Counted from the stretch's first letter, positions 45,009-55,580 are shown. The stretch: DNA of 64,000 nucleotides from Tetranychus cinnabarinus (GCA_022266195.1 WHVY01000002.1:13469001-13533000); one strand, 5' to 3'. The notes: generated by a model not told the origin, from the letters alone. Numbers and translations: made by a program.

Positions 45009-45900
45009 ATGAAAGCAACTTTATTTGTCGCTTTAATTGCTCTTGCAATCTCAAGCTCATTTGCCGTTAAAATCAAAGGTTCATGTCCTGATGCAGAACA
45101 ACTTGCAGGTGATGATTGGGCCTTTTCAAATGTAAGTTGTCCTCCATTTCAATCGTTATTACTATTAATATTATTTTATCCAATTAGATCGAAGGTGATT
45201 GGAATGTTTTAGGTCGAAGTGAACAAACTGTCCCGAGAACTGTGTACAATACTATTGAGATCGACCACTTATATCCTGGAAAGATTGCCGTTATTGAGAA
45301 AGGAAATGCTCGAGACAAGTTAGTTTCAATTGAAAGAATGTTTATTCACAAAGTTAGATAACTCAACCAATTAATTATATAACAGTGATGTTATTTCATT
45401 TCTGGACAAGTATATCGAAATGACTGTTGGTGATTTTGATGGCAAATCATATTATGATACTGCTGTGCGTGATTCCTTGGTTGTATTTGATCCCTTTTCA
45501 TTCGACATCACAACCTCAGGTAAACGATAAATTTTGATTTTATACAAAGAATTACAATCTTGAAATTGCTTTCAGATGGCAAACGAGGTCAATTTTGGAT
45601 TCCTTATTGGGCTCGCCAAACATATGATGAAGCCGTGTTAGCAAGTTGTGTTAAAATTGACGATTCAACAGTTGATAGTAAGTAAATTATCGATTATGAT
45701 TTAATACAATCAATCTAATTATTGTTTACTATCTATTTATTTATTAATTAGTTAAAGCTTGGTTTGTTTCAAAGGCTAAACAAGCTTCACCTTCACAAGA
45801 AGTTAAAGATCTTGTTAAAGAATTAACTGGAAACGAATTGATTAAAGTCTGTCAAGTGCCACCATGTGATATTAGTGATAAAAATGAAATTTTCAATTAA
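45009..45900 (+). CDS. Lipocalin (apolipoprotein D-like), copy 3
   Basis: Exons 45009-45131, 45188-45318, 45386-45519, 45576-45677 and 45752-45900 give 212 residues; introns are at the same places as in copies 1 and 2, but the gene is in opposite orientation. Signal peptide MKATLFVALIALAISSSFA; GxW-type motif in EGDWNVLGR; C-terminal VCQVPPCD instead of VCQGDFC, followed by a 12-residue extension (ISDKNEIFN end). It is more diverged than copies 1 and 2 are from each other. Exon 2's donor is GTTAGT rather than GTAAG. Predicted secreted carrier of hydrophobic ligand. Confidence 0.85.
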
Positions 45901-46676
45901 AATCTTCATCTGTTGATTTAACTCTGGAATATTATTCATGTAAAATTTTCAATAGCAAACTTTCCTGTTGATTATTCCCGAGTTATGATTATTTATCCTT
46001 GTTCAGGTTTCTCTGCCTTTGTCTCTTTGCTTTCCCATCAGATGGCTAAGAAAATATAATAAATATATTGTTGATTAAATGAATTGTAAACAATTATTCG
46101 GCTCATGCATTTGTATATTGCATACCAAAATATCGCTCAATAAAAATTATTTAACAAACGATTCTTATGAGCTTTCCGTTGTATTATAAGGTTCCATAGA
46201 TGAACCTGTTTTAGGCAGTCATGTCAACTTTAGTCTCTGCAATGAAACCAGATACACCTATTAGTACTAGATAATACTAGTAGGGTAAGTACCCAGTTTT
46301 AATCGCCTGCTTTTCCTAGTTACCAAACCGTACTGTTTCTTTTGCCAAAAGTAATAAGCTTCCATCTCCATCCAAGTTTAAGATCGACAGTAGGCTCATT
46401 TACAAGATTAAATGCCCGAAAATTGATTAGTAAATGAATGAACAGTACTCTGGGTTGGATCTTGTTTTTTGTCCTAAATAAACTTACAAGTTTGTTTTTA
46501 TTCAAGGTGGGTGGGTTTTGTGTAAAATAAAATTGCAATAAACAAAAAGTAATAGTTCTAATCTAATTTATACAATAATCTGATTTTCGATCATTGTCAC
46601 CTTACACAAATCAGATTAAATGTTCTAATATTCTAATATTAATTAGGCTCATTTTCAGGAGTGAATTCTCAAAAAT
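45901..46676. other. Intergenic DNA up to the retrotransposon insertion
   Basis: About 780 nt, no gene. Contains a copy of the PAN-gene upstream block at 46,435-46,550. The last four bases AAAT (46,673-46,676) are the target-site duplication of the Gypsy element. Confidence 0.5.
46673..46676. repeat. Target-site duplication AAAT (left)
   Basis: AAAT directly before the left LTR matches AAAT directly after the right LTR at 54,229-54,232, the footprint of integrase insertion. Confidence 0.8.
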
Positions 46677-47216
46677 TGTTGTATGACTACTGGTTCAAAA
46701 GCTTTTCTAACACACTTTGACTAATAGAAGCTTCCTAGAAGCTTTAGATACAAAGATGGCTCAACCGGGTTGAGTAATTCACAGATTTCAACAGGGTTGA
46801 AACAAAGGCTTTAACCAAAGTCAAGAGTTCAGTTCACACGAATAGTCCTAGACTATTAATCACAATTGTAATACCGAGTATTACTGAGGTAGTTTAACCA
46901 ACCTAGTTGGTAAGGCAGAGTATTCCTGGAATACTCTCCAGCTATTCAGATTCCGAGAATCTAGATGAAATGAAGGACTTCACAATGATTATCTAATTAA
47001 CACAGTTTAATCTAATCAAAGCACTAATGTCACTTAAAAGTATTGATCAATTTAAAGGCTATTTATACAAGTAATTTACGGAAATCAAAATTAAGGATGT
47101 TATACAAAAAATAGAAAAGAAAGGAAATACCGAGTATTTCCAGAGCAACAGCTCTCTTTAGCAACCCGGTTGCTAGTAACAGTTATCACAGAGCGCGAAC
47201 ATCAAATAGCACAACA
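46677..47216 (-). repeat. 3' LTR of the Gypsy element
   Basis: 540 bp, TG...CA ends, practically identical to the other LTR. It contains about ten perfect palindromes with 5-nt centres, including 46917-46937 (8-bp arms around CCTGG), 47123-47141 (7-bp arms around CCGAG) and 47159-47175 (6-bp arms around CCCGG). Confidence 0.95.
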
Positions 47217-47224
47217 TTCCCCCC
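47217..47224 (-). other. Polypurine tract
   Basis: On the coding (minus) strand GGGGGGAA abuts the 3' LTR, the expected position of the plus-strand DNA primer. Confidence 0.8.
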
Positions 47225-47232
47225 GACTGAAA

Positions 47233-48318
47233 CTAGACCACCGGTCCATTAGCACCAAGCGTTATTTCCATTGACTGGCCATCCACAACCCGTTCACCGG
47301 GTGGTAAGGCAATCCAAAACGTTGGCCTATGACCCACTTGATGTTGTCTTAAAGTTTGGTGAGTTCCTAACACTGTATAGTCGACTCGAATGATGGAACC
47401 CAGTTCCGTGTTGAAGTGACGCTCGATCCTGGATCTCAGCTCACTTGCTCTCATACCAAGGTCTAAATCGATGAACCTTCTCGAGCGATTACCATATCGT
47501 ACGATGACATGGGGTGATCCTCGGTATTGGTTAGCACAGCGAATGTGGTTCATCATTCCTCTAGGCCTCGTATCCTGACGTGCTTGGGCTAGTTCTTCAC
47601 GAACCGCATCTCGTTCCATCATTAAATCGATCACTTGAGTGGACAGATTTTCGTTCCTTTCATTGAGGCTGCGAATCCTGGATTCGAGCTCTCTAACATA
47701 TTCGCGACAATTATGTCCACGCTTAGGGACTCCACAATTCTCACAAGGAGCATTCGACTCCGGATTGTGTTCACAATTTTCGATGTGATTTCCTAAATCA
47801 CCATAATTAACAATAACGTTGCAAGCTTCATATTTACACCGTACTTGCAAGCGATTTAGAGTTGCCAAATTCCTTCGACCACCCTCCAAAGGCAATGGTC
47901 CGATTCCATTTCTCAGCAACTCATTCGGATTACACCGAAAAGGACAACGTTGGTTGGCTGAAGCTTCCAGGAAGCGAGCAAAACAATTTGAACAAAAGAT
48001 CGTTGGGCAACCTGGTTGCGGTGAAGTTACATGGATCAACGGATCAACAGCCACATTCAAACAGGTTAGGCACTTGTAATCCTCAAACTCTTGAGGGTTA
48101 ACCATTTGACGATGAGTCAGAACATTATCGTCTTCTACTAATTGCCACTCCTGAACAGGCGGTGGAGGTCTATTATCTGGACCAACAACCACATTCACAC
48201 CAGCAACTCCAATCGGTTGTCTGGGTTGACCATTAGGATCCCATCGTTGTGCCTCGAATATGATTTCGGGTAAATCACCACCATCGGCATCTTCTAGAGG
48301 TTCCCAATCGATGTTCAT
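47233..48318 (-). CDS. RING / TRAF-type zinc-finger protein encoded by the retrotransposon
   Basis: 361 residues from the ATG at 48318 (an upstream GTG frame extension is not used). After an acidic/Pro-rich lead (about 1-80) comes a RING-like Cys cluster (CLTC...FCSNCF...CPFRC, about 88-135), a TRAF-type finger (CKYEACN...HIENCEHN...CENCG...HNC, about 163-208), a coiled coil (YVRELESRIRSLNERNENL, about 210-250) and a C-terminal domain whose strands and helix (HVIVRYGNRSRRFIDLDLG, ASELRSRIERHF, TFWIALP) recall a ubiquitin-like beta-grasp. The layout is that of an E3 ubiquitin ligase or TRAF adaptor. It sits between pol and the 3' LTR, where errantiviruses keep env. Function in the element is unknown; capture from a host gene is inferred. 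Confidence 0.75.
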   Translation of the reverse strand: MNIDWEPLEDADGGDLPEIIFEAQRWDPNGQPRQPIGVAGVNVVVGPDNRPPPPVQEWQLVEDDNVLTHRQMVNPQEFEDYKCLTCLNVAVDPLIHVTSPQPGCPTIFCSNCFARFLEASANQRCPFRCNPNELLRNGIGPLPLEGGRRNLATLNRLQVRCKYEACNVIVNYGDLGNHIENCEHNPESNAPCENCGVPKRGHNCREYVRELESRIRSLNERNENLSTQVIDLMMERDAVREELAQARQDTRPRGMMNHIRCANQYRGSPHVIVRYGNRSRRFIDLDLGMRASELRSRIERHFNTELGSIIRVDYTVLGTHQTLRQHQVGHRPTFWIALPPGERVVDGQSMEITLGANGPVV

Positions 48319-48796
48319 CTTTGTCACAATTCGGTTGAACCCGGTTCAACAAACACAATAGATTCTGAGAATCTCACTTAAGTATTCCGAGAATACAGAT
48401 TCACAAAATTTCCCAAGAGCTACTCAGTAGCAAAAGATCTCCAAGATCAAGAACGATGTTGAAGGTGTTCCCAGAACACAAATCTTAACAAGAGCAAAAG
48501 TATCTCCAATTGATGAGAGCAATACAATTGCAATAAAGGCAAAATCAGATTTTGCAAACACAAAATTAAACAATTAAACAAATTTCCAAATGAAATTAAC
48601 AATTGAAGTTAATAGAACAATTGTTCCCAGAACAATGAGGTTAACTTCCACTTCCAGTTGCGAGGGAAACAAATGTCAATGGTTACCGAGTAACCAAATG
48701 CAATGACCAAATGCACCTCCAAATTCAAAATTTAACAAATTAATTTAACAAAATACCCAAAATGAAAATAAATTAATTTAACAGAAACAAGCATAA
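48319..48796 (-). repeat. Non-coding spacer with clustered short palindromes
   Basis: 478 bp between pol and the RING/TRAF gene. No open frame of note. At least seven perfect inverted repeats: 48334-48350, 48360-48374, 48382-48396, 48419-48431, 48465-48479, 48620-48636 and 48680-48696, with centres CCCGG, CTGAG, CCGAG, CTCAG, CCCAG, CCCAG and CCGAG. Possibly holds the leader or splice region for the RING/TRAF message. Confidence 0.7.
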
Positions 48797-51700
48797 TTAA
48801 TTAAATCCAAGCATTTCCAGCAGTTCATCATCTGCCTCCTCATTCCTGGAATGAGTTCCATGATATGGCCGCAGTCTAGAAACATGAACAACTTCTTTCT
48901 TGACTGGCCCTCTTAGGTTAATCAATTCATAATTGACAGGATTTATCTTCTTAATTATTTTATAAGGTCCCTTGAACCTATCAATAAACTTCTTGTTCCT
49001 TCCTTTAACCAATAAAGGCTGTTTTACCAAAACAAGCGAATGCAAATCGAACTCAGTTTCCTTATGCGTTCGGTCATATAACTCCTTGGACTTCGATTGA
49101 GATCTTTCAATGTTCGATCGAATCAATTCTCGAGCTTTTCCCAAAGCATCTTCTCTCGTAGAAACTCGATTCCATTCAATTGGCAATCCAATTTTGGATT
49201 CCCAGGGAAGCCTGGCTTCCACACCATGAGCTAAATAAAACGGCGAATACTTAGTAACCCTATGAGGCGTCACATTGTAGGCAAAAACAACTTCTTTCAG
49301 GAATTTATCCCACTCATTCGGATTGTTTCCACTGTAAATGCACAAAGTCGTACCCAAATAGGAATTAAATCGTTCAGTTTGTCCATCACTTTGAGGATGA
49401 TAAGCTGATGTAGGCAAATGTCTAATGCCAAAACTTTTCAGAAAAGTTTCAAACTCCTCGGACATTAGATTTGTCCCTCGATCAGTTATCAGAGTTCCTG
49501 GAACTCCAAATCTAAGTATCCAATCATTGAACAAAACTTCAATAATTTGCTCACTTTCTGTTGATTTCACTGCAGTTGCTACGGCGAACTTAGTTAATCG
49601 ATCGTTGACCACCACAACATATTTGAAACCATTTTTCGACAGCGGTAGCTCCATAATATCCAAGCTTATGTCACAAAATACGTTCTTTGGACATCTTATC
49701 GGGATCATTAATCCTTGGCTAGCTGCAGGATAAGGCTTTCTCCTCTGGCACTTATCACACTTTCGAATCACATTGGAAAGATCTTTGCACATTCCTGGCC
49801 AATAAGCTCGACACTTGAGTTTTTCCAAACATTTGTTCATACCCAAATGACCTTCATTATGAGCTTCACTCATCACAAGAATTCTCAATTCTTTAGGAAT
49901 AACAGGCACAAGTTCTTTTCCTCTTTTAAAGAACAAAATCTGATTCAGAATCAGAAACTTCTTTTTCAATCTGCTTTTTGCTCTTTTTGTTAACTCACTA
50001 GAGTTCAAAAGATCCCGGATCTTTAAGCAATAAGCATCTTTCAATTGCACATCTTTGAACTTTGCAACAGGTTCAATGTAACAAATTGAAATATCATTCT
50101 GATTTAATCTTCCTGGAAGATTAATCTCAACTTCATCATCATTACTGATCTCCTTCAGTGGATAGCGTGAAATGCAATCAGCATCTCCATGCAATCTTCC
50201 ACTACGATACTTGACAACAAAATTAAACTCTTGCAATTTGATTGCCCACCGCATCAATCTCGGCGTCAGTCTTTTCGATGATGTGAACCAACATAACCCA
50301 CAATGGTCTGTAACAACAGTAAATATGCGTCCAAACAAATAATGGCGTAACCTTTGTAAAGCCCAAACTATGGCTAAACACTCCTTTTCCGTCACTCCAT
50401 AATTTTTCTCAGCGGGGTTCAAAGTACGGGAAATATAGCAGACAGGCTTCAAATTTCCATCACTTTGACTTTGATATAAGACAGCTCCAATACCGTAATC
50501 ACAGGCATCGGTATGGATCTCGACTTTACCATCATTCTGAAAACATGCTAAAACAGGCTTACAAGTTATGACTTTTTTCAACTCCTCGTAAACTTTTCTT
50601 TCCCTTTCAGTCCAACTGAAAATAGCATTTTTCTTTAACATAATTGTTAACGGTCTAGCTAAATCACTAAATTTAGGAATAAACCTCCTAAAATAGCTAC
50701 ACAATCCAAGAAACTTTCTTATGTCTTTGCAACTTTCAGGTTCCGGGAACCTCAGAACAGTTTCAATGTTACTTTGACTCGGAGAAATTCCAGCAGCACT
50801 AATATGATATCCTAGATAATCAATACTTTCTCGGTTGAAGGAACATTTCTCTTTTCTCAGCTTTACATCAAACTTTCTCAAGCGTTCCAACACTTTTCTC
50901 AAGTTCGAATCATGCTCTCCCTCTGACTTACCAAAAATCAGTATGTCATCAAAGTAAATATAACATGAAATATAATTGAGTCCAGCGAGAACCCGGTTCA
51001 TCGTTCGGACAGCAGTCGCAGGTGCATTCTTTAAACCAAAAGGCATTCGAGTGAATTCATACAATCCTTGAGGTATCACAAATGCAGTTTTGCACTGATC
51101 TTCAGGTTTCATAGGAATATGCCAATACATAGCTGCAACGTCTAGAGATGAAAATCTTATACAACCTTCCAAGGCATCTAAAGCATCTTCAACTTTAGGG
51201 ATAGGATAAGGATCCAAAGCAGTAATCGCGTTCAGTTTGCGATAATCAACGCAAAACCGAGTTTGACCATTCTTCTTTCCAACAAGCACAATCGGACTTG
51301 CCCAAGAACTTTCGCTGGGAATCGCTATTCCATCCTTCAGCATATCGTTCAGCAACTTACCAATAGCTAGCTTTTCTGATACAGCAATCGGGTAATACTT
51401 CTGGTAAATCGGCGGGTGATTACCTGTATCAATCGAATGAACTGCATCCGGGATGCAACCAACATCTCCAGGCGATCTACTGAAAACATCGTCAAATTCA
51501 GCAAGATCTACAACAGCAGCAGAAATAACCGAGTTATTTCCTTGATTTGAGTTCCTGGAACTCACAGAATTTATTAATCTCCTCGTCTTCACGACATCTC
51601 CATGAGGTCTGATTAATCTCACACTTTTGTTCCCATACGTTATCGTAACGTTATGGCGAGTACAAAAGTCACTTCCCAATAACACATCTTGGGTTAACTT

Positions 51701-53428
51701 TTTCATCACAATTAGACGAATTGGTATACAATGGAAATCTGCAAGCAACTTGCACTCAGTCCATCCATGAGGAACGTCCACGTTCGTATTTGCCATTGTC
51801 AATGCACCAAAACTCCATACTTTCAAAGGTAGACCACATCGAACTCTAAATGAATCGCTGATTAGTGATACTCGAGCTCCTGTATCCACTAATGCTCTGC
51901 TTCTAATTCCATTTACTTCGATTGGTAACGTTGGCAGTGAGACATTTCCGAGAAATGAAGACAACGTTATCGGCAAATCTGATGAATGAATACCAATCTC
52001 ACTGGTAATCATTTGCCAATCATCTCTGAAACTTTGCAATGTTTCATCTTCATTCGATACTCCCTGAGTACCCGATGTTCCTGGAACATCTCTTCCATTT
52101 TCTAATGGTCTCTGAACATTAGCATTTGATGTTCCTCGAACATCTCGAACAACAGTAGCTGAGTTCACAACAGCAGCACTTCGTTGATTCTTCAATTGTA
52201 AAGAATTAGCCTTTACCTTAGCAGCATCATAAACTTCAGGACAATGTTTCATGAAATGCCCAGATTTCATGCAATTGTAACAAACAACAGTAGAAGGATC
52301 TTTCCTCTTGAATACTTTGTTCGCTTTATCATGCGACTTTTCTTGCTTCTCTTCTTTACTCTTTTGGCTAGGCTTTGACTCATTCGACTTTGAGTCAACC
52401 TTTCGACCTTTTTCAATGATAGCATCATTAACTGAAATCAAATGTTCGAGAACTTCTAAAGTTCTACGACCAATCAAGGAGGATGTAAAAGTACTCCTCA
52501 TTGCAGGTTCCAAACCTCTCAGAGTATGAGTAATAATTTCACTCTCCGTCATATCTGGATTAAAGTCCATACATAATGCTAAGACAGAATGCCAATAGGC
52601 AGATAATCGCTCAGTCTTCAGATGAACCCGGTTCATCAACTTTTGATATATCGCGTGCCTATCCTCGTCCTTAACATAGGTAGCTAGAAACAGTTGCTTA
52701 AACTGTATCCACGATTGACCTTTTCCAGCAGTCTTAGGTAGATAAAGTTACCAGTACCAGGTCGATGCTTCATCTTTCATAGCGGCACCAACTCCTCTGA
52801 TAAGTTCACCTTCCGTCCAATAATTCAAAGCAGCAACTTCTTCATACCTCCTTAACCAGCTAGCAGCTTTTTCATGTTCACCATGAAAATGAGGCAAAGG
52901 AACTGCTTTCATTAGAGCACCTCGAGCTCTTTCACCACTTTCGTTTGTTGAAAACTCATCCAAAAAAGAATGAATTCTCCTATTACCAGGTAACTGAGAA
53001 TCAGATTCTCCGGTAGGATTCAGGGAATCCTCTAAACCTGTCTTTTCTTTGGATGATGTTGGTGTTCCCTGAACACGCATCTTATTGCTCTCAAGCAATT
53101 TCTCTTTATCACTTCTCTGCTTTTCAGAAACTCGCAAGGCGTGAATCATATTCACATGATCATTCTGAGTCTTTCTAACATCAGCTAAATCTTTCATTAG
53201 AATTTCTAAATTCGTACCTTGAGTTTGCAGAGCTGTCAAGACTTCTCCCATAGTCTTTTGTGTCTCCTGCTGAGTCTTTTCCATCGTAGCTAACGACTTC
53301 TGGAATATATTATTGTTATGCTTCAAAGCATTAATCTGCTCAGCTAATTCAGGCGTCATGGCTATCTTAGATGATTGTTGTCGTTGTTGTTGCGGGATGA
53401 GGAAGCCATCTTTATCTTTATCAGACAT
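48797..53428 (-). CDS. gag-pol: Gypsy gag-pol polyprotein, one frame with an internal stop
   Basis: A single frame of about 1,543 codons with a TAA at codon 227 (52,750-52,748), inside the capsid-like gag region (after ASTWYW). Order by approximate residue: coiled-coil gag N-terminus (20-110), disordered linker, capsid-like domain (190-330), zinc knuckle CYNCMKSGHFMKHC (383-396), aspartic protease VDTGA (515), reverse transcriptase with YFDD (about 824), RNase H (HTDACDYG near 968), integrase HHCC finger (about 1,190-1,230), catalytic D/D/E (near 1,253, 1,316, 1,351) and a GPY/F-like C-terminus (FKGPYKII). Gag and pol are fused without the usual frameshift. The stop could be readthrough or a nonsense mutation; the rest is intact. 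Confidence 0.93.
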
Positions 53429-53668
53429 TTCGAATTCCGGGAATTCTACTGAGCGTTACACTGTAACCAGAACAAACTTAAAACAGAACAATAGAATTCA
53501 GCAAACAATATCAGCAAACCAATAACGAATTCGACAAGCGTAAGTTCCAACAGCATAGGATTCCGAATCCAAAACACCAATTCCCCCCACACAGAGACAA
53601 AAGAACCACCAAAAAAAAAACAAAACCACCAACAACAGAGCACAGCTTAACACGAGAATCTCACAAAT

Positions 53669-53686
53669 CGAAGGGCATCTCCACCA
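53669..53686 (-). other. tRNA primer-binding site
   Basis: On the coding strand TGGTGGAGATGCCCTTCG starts 2 nt after the 5' LTR. TGG pairs with a tRNA CCA end, so the primer tRNA should end GGGCATCTCCACCA or close to it. I could not identify the tRNA species. Confidence 0.7.
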
Positions 53687-53688
53687 AA

Positions 53689-54228
53689 TGTTGTATGACT
53701 ACTGGTTCAAAAGCTTTTCTAACACACTTTGACTAATAGAAGCTTCCTAGAAGCTTTAGATACAAAGATGGCTCAACCGGGTTGAGTAATTCACAGATTT
53801 CAACAGGGTTGAAACAAAGGCTTTAACCAAAGTCAAGAGTTCAGTTCACACGAATAGTCCTAGACTATTAATCACAATTGTAATACCGAGTATTACTGAG
53901 GTAGTTTAACCAACCTAGTTGGTAAGGCAGAGTATTCCTGGAATACTCTCCAGCTATTCAGATTCCGAGAATCTAGATGAAATGAAGGACTTCACAATGA
54001 TTATCTAATTAACATAGTTTAATCTAATCAAAGCACTAATGTCACTTAAAAGTATTGATCAATTTAAAGGCTATTTATACAAGTAATTTACGGAAATCAA
54101 AATTAAGGATGTTATACAAAAAATAGAAAAGAAAGGAAATACCGAGTATTTCCAGAGCAACAGCTCTCTTTAGCAACCCGGTTGCTAGTAACAGTTATCA
54201 CAGAGCGCGAACATCAAATAGCACAACA
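53689..54228 (-). repeat. 5' LTR of the Gypsy element
   Basis: 540 bp, same ends and same palindromes as the left LTR, one base different. It should carry the promoter for gag-pol; no clear TATA box was singled out. Confidence 0.95.
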
Positions 54229-55090
54229 AAATTGATACTAAGGAAAGGATACCTTGGAAAAACCTGACAGCAATAAAAAATGATCAGTAAATGAGTGAAT
54301 AAAAAGACTAATAATATTGAAAATCATCTAAACTCACTTCACTAAATAATTGGCATAAGTTTTCCAATAGATGCTTCCTGGTTCATCTTTCAATATACCA
54401 AGACCATTAAACTTTCCACTGGTTTTCAGCCATGTAGGTAGGAAGACTCATTTTCAGAACTTGCTATCAATATATTGCGATTGTTATTATATGAATCTAT
54501 AAACTGGCACTTCGTTGCGCTGCTAATATTTAGCCACTCTAAATGTAAATAACTTCAGGTTAAATTGGACAAAGTTAAGAAAGTAAGACTATTGTTTTTA
54601 TTCAAAATTATCCTCTACTTTGAGAAAGAATTGCTAATGAATCGCACAACAGATCTTTCATCGAGCCATAAAAAATCATGAAATCAATCAGATACACTGA
54701 CACTTGCCAATAGTTGTTAATAATATTGATGAATGATTATGAAATGTGAGATCCTGGATCATGATAATGAAAAGTACTTGGGTTCGATTTTGTTTTTTGT
54801 CGCAAATAAACTTGCAAGTTGTTATTTGTTCGAGTTGGGTGGATTCCATGTAAAATAAGATTGTAATAAACAATAAGTAATGCTAATAATAATTATAATC
54901 TTATTTATACAATCATCATTGTCGCCTAATATGAATAAGATCAAATGTTCTTCTGACGCCTCCTGGATAAAATTCACGTGCATTTCTTAGCATATATCAT
55001 TAATTTTCATTATTTTTTGGTCAAATTAAAATAAGAGAGTGTTTCATTTAGTCACAACTCAAACATCAAACAACAAAAACTAACTCGAAG
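54229..55090. other. Upstream flank of the truncated PAN gene
   Basis: The first four bases are the right target-site duplication AAAT. The block at 54,765-54,880 matches the upstream regions at 39.9 kb and 46.4 kb. No gene supported. Confidence 0.5.
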
Positions 55091-55471
55091 ATGAAAATCG
55101 ATCCCAAAATTTCTGTTTTTTTTCTTTGCTTACTTGACTCAATTCTTTGTGATGATTTCAAATGCCCTGTAAGGGGTAAAGTGGGTGAATTGGAATTTCC
55201 AAATGTTCTCAGTTTAATTGATAAACAAACTGGTTATCGTGCTTCTGTTGAAGTTATTAACCCAACTCGAAACAATTTAGTCCACGATTATTATGATTTG
55301 AAAAAGAATGTTGGATTTATTGACTTGGAAGCGACCATTCAAGATAAGATGAACCGACGTTATTATTATCATTCGACAGAGGAAAAGATTGCTGTTCGAG
55401 AAAATAAATGTACGAGGCTGAACTTAACCCAGAATGAAAAGATTGAATCGATCAAAGATTGGTTCGAACCA
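55091..55471 (+). pseudogene. PAN-domain gene, third copy, truncated by Polinton 2
   Basis: The first 127 codons are closely similar to the intact gene (signal peptide, FKCP.RGKVGEL, DKQTGYRASVEVINPTRNNL, ATIQDKMNRRYYYHS, ESIKDWFEP). Similarity stops abruptly at 55,471 within the codon after ...WFEP, and unrelated Polinton sequence follows. The open frame runs on for about 15 codons of element sequence to a stop at 55,519. The rest of the gene presumably lies beyond the right end of the Polinton, outside the window. Confidence 0.85.
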
Positions 55472-55489
55472 GTTGAAGTAGTAGTAGAA

Positions 55490-55580
55490 ATGCACAAGAT
55501 AACTCAATGCACAAGATAACTCACTGACTCAGAATTGTCACAGCGATTTGAAAATTGTCACAGCAAACTTGAAAAAAATG
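55490..55580 (+). repeat. Short tandem repeats in the left terminus of Polinton 2
   Basis: A 17-bp unit, ATGCACAAGATAACTCA, is perfectly duplicated at 55490-55506 and 55507-55523. It is followed by two about 20-bp units sharing ATTGTCACAGC (about 55,534-55,580). Probably part of the terminal inverted repeat; partner copies would lie outside the window. Confidence 0.75.

Larger units (their letters stand above)
46677..54228 (-). mobile_element. Ty3/Gypsy LTR retrotransposon with extra RING/TRAF gene
   Basis: A complete 7,552-bp element read leftward. LTRs of 540 bp each (46,677-47,216 and 53,689-54,228) begin TG and end CA and differ by one base that I could see (C at about 47,000 versus T at about 54,012). 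It is flanked by the 4-bp duplication AAAT (46,673-46,676; 54,229-54,232). Order in coding sense: 5' LTR, tRNA primer site, gag-pol in one frame, a spacer, a RING/TRAF-type gene, a polypurine tract, 3' LTR. The near-identity of the LTRs indicates a recent insertion. The element is dense in short perfect palindromes. An in-frame TAA interrupts gag. Confidence 0.95.

Noticed and set aside
46677..47216. Solo LTR insertion.
   Set aside because: A second 540-bp LTR, primer site, polypurine tract and gag-pol show a full-length element with matching AAAT duplications.
47819..48101. Plus-strand open frames within the retrotransposon.
   Set aside because: Antisense to the RING/TRAF gene, whose cysteine pattern is coherent.
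46677..54228. The palindromes as CRISPR-like or as STAT/heat-shock binding sites (TTCNNNGAA).
   Set aside because: They are not repeats of one sequence with spacers, and many have arms such as GGTTA/TAACC or CTCAA/TTGAG that do not contain TTC/GAA; only the centre is shared.
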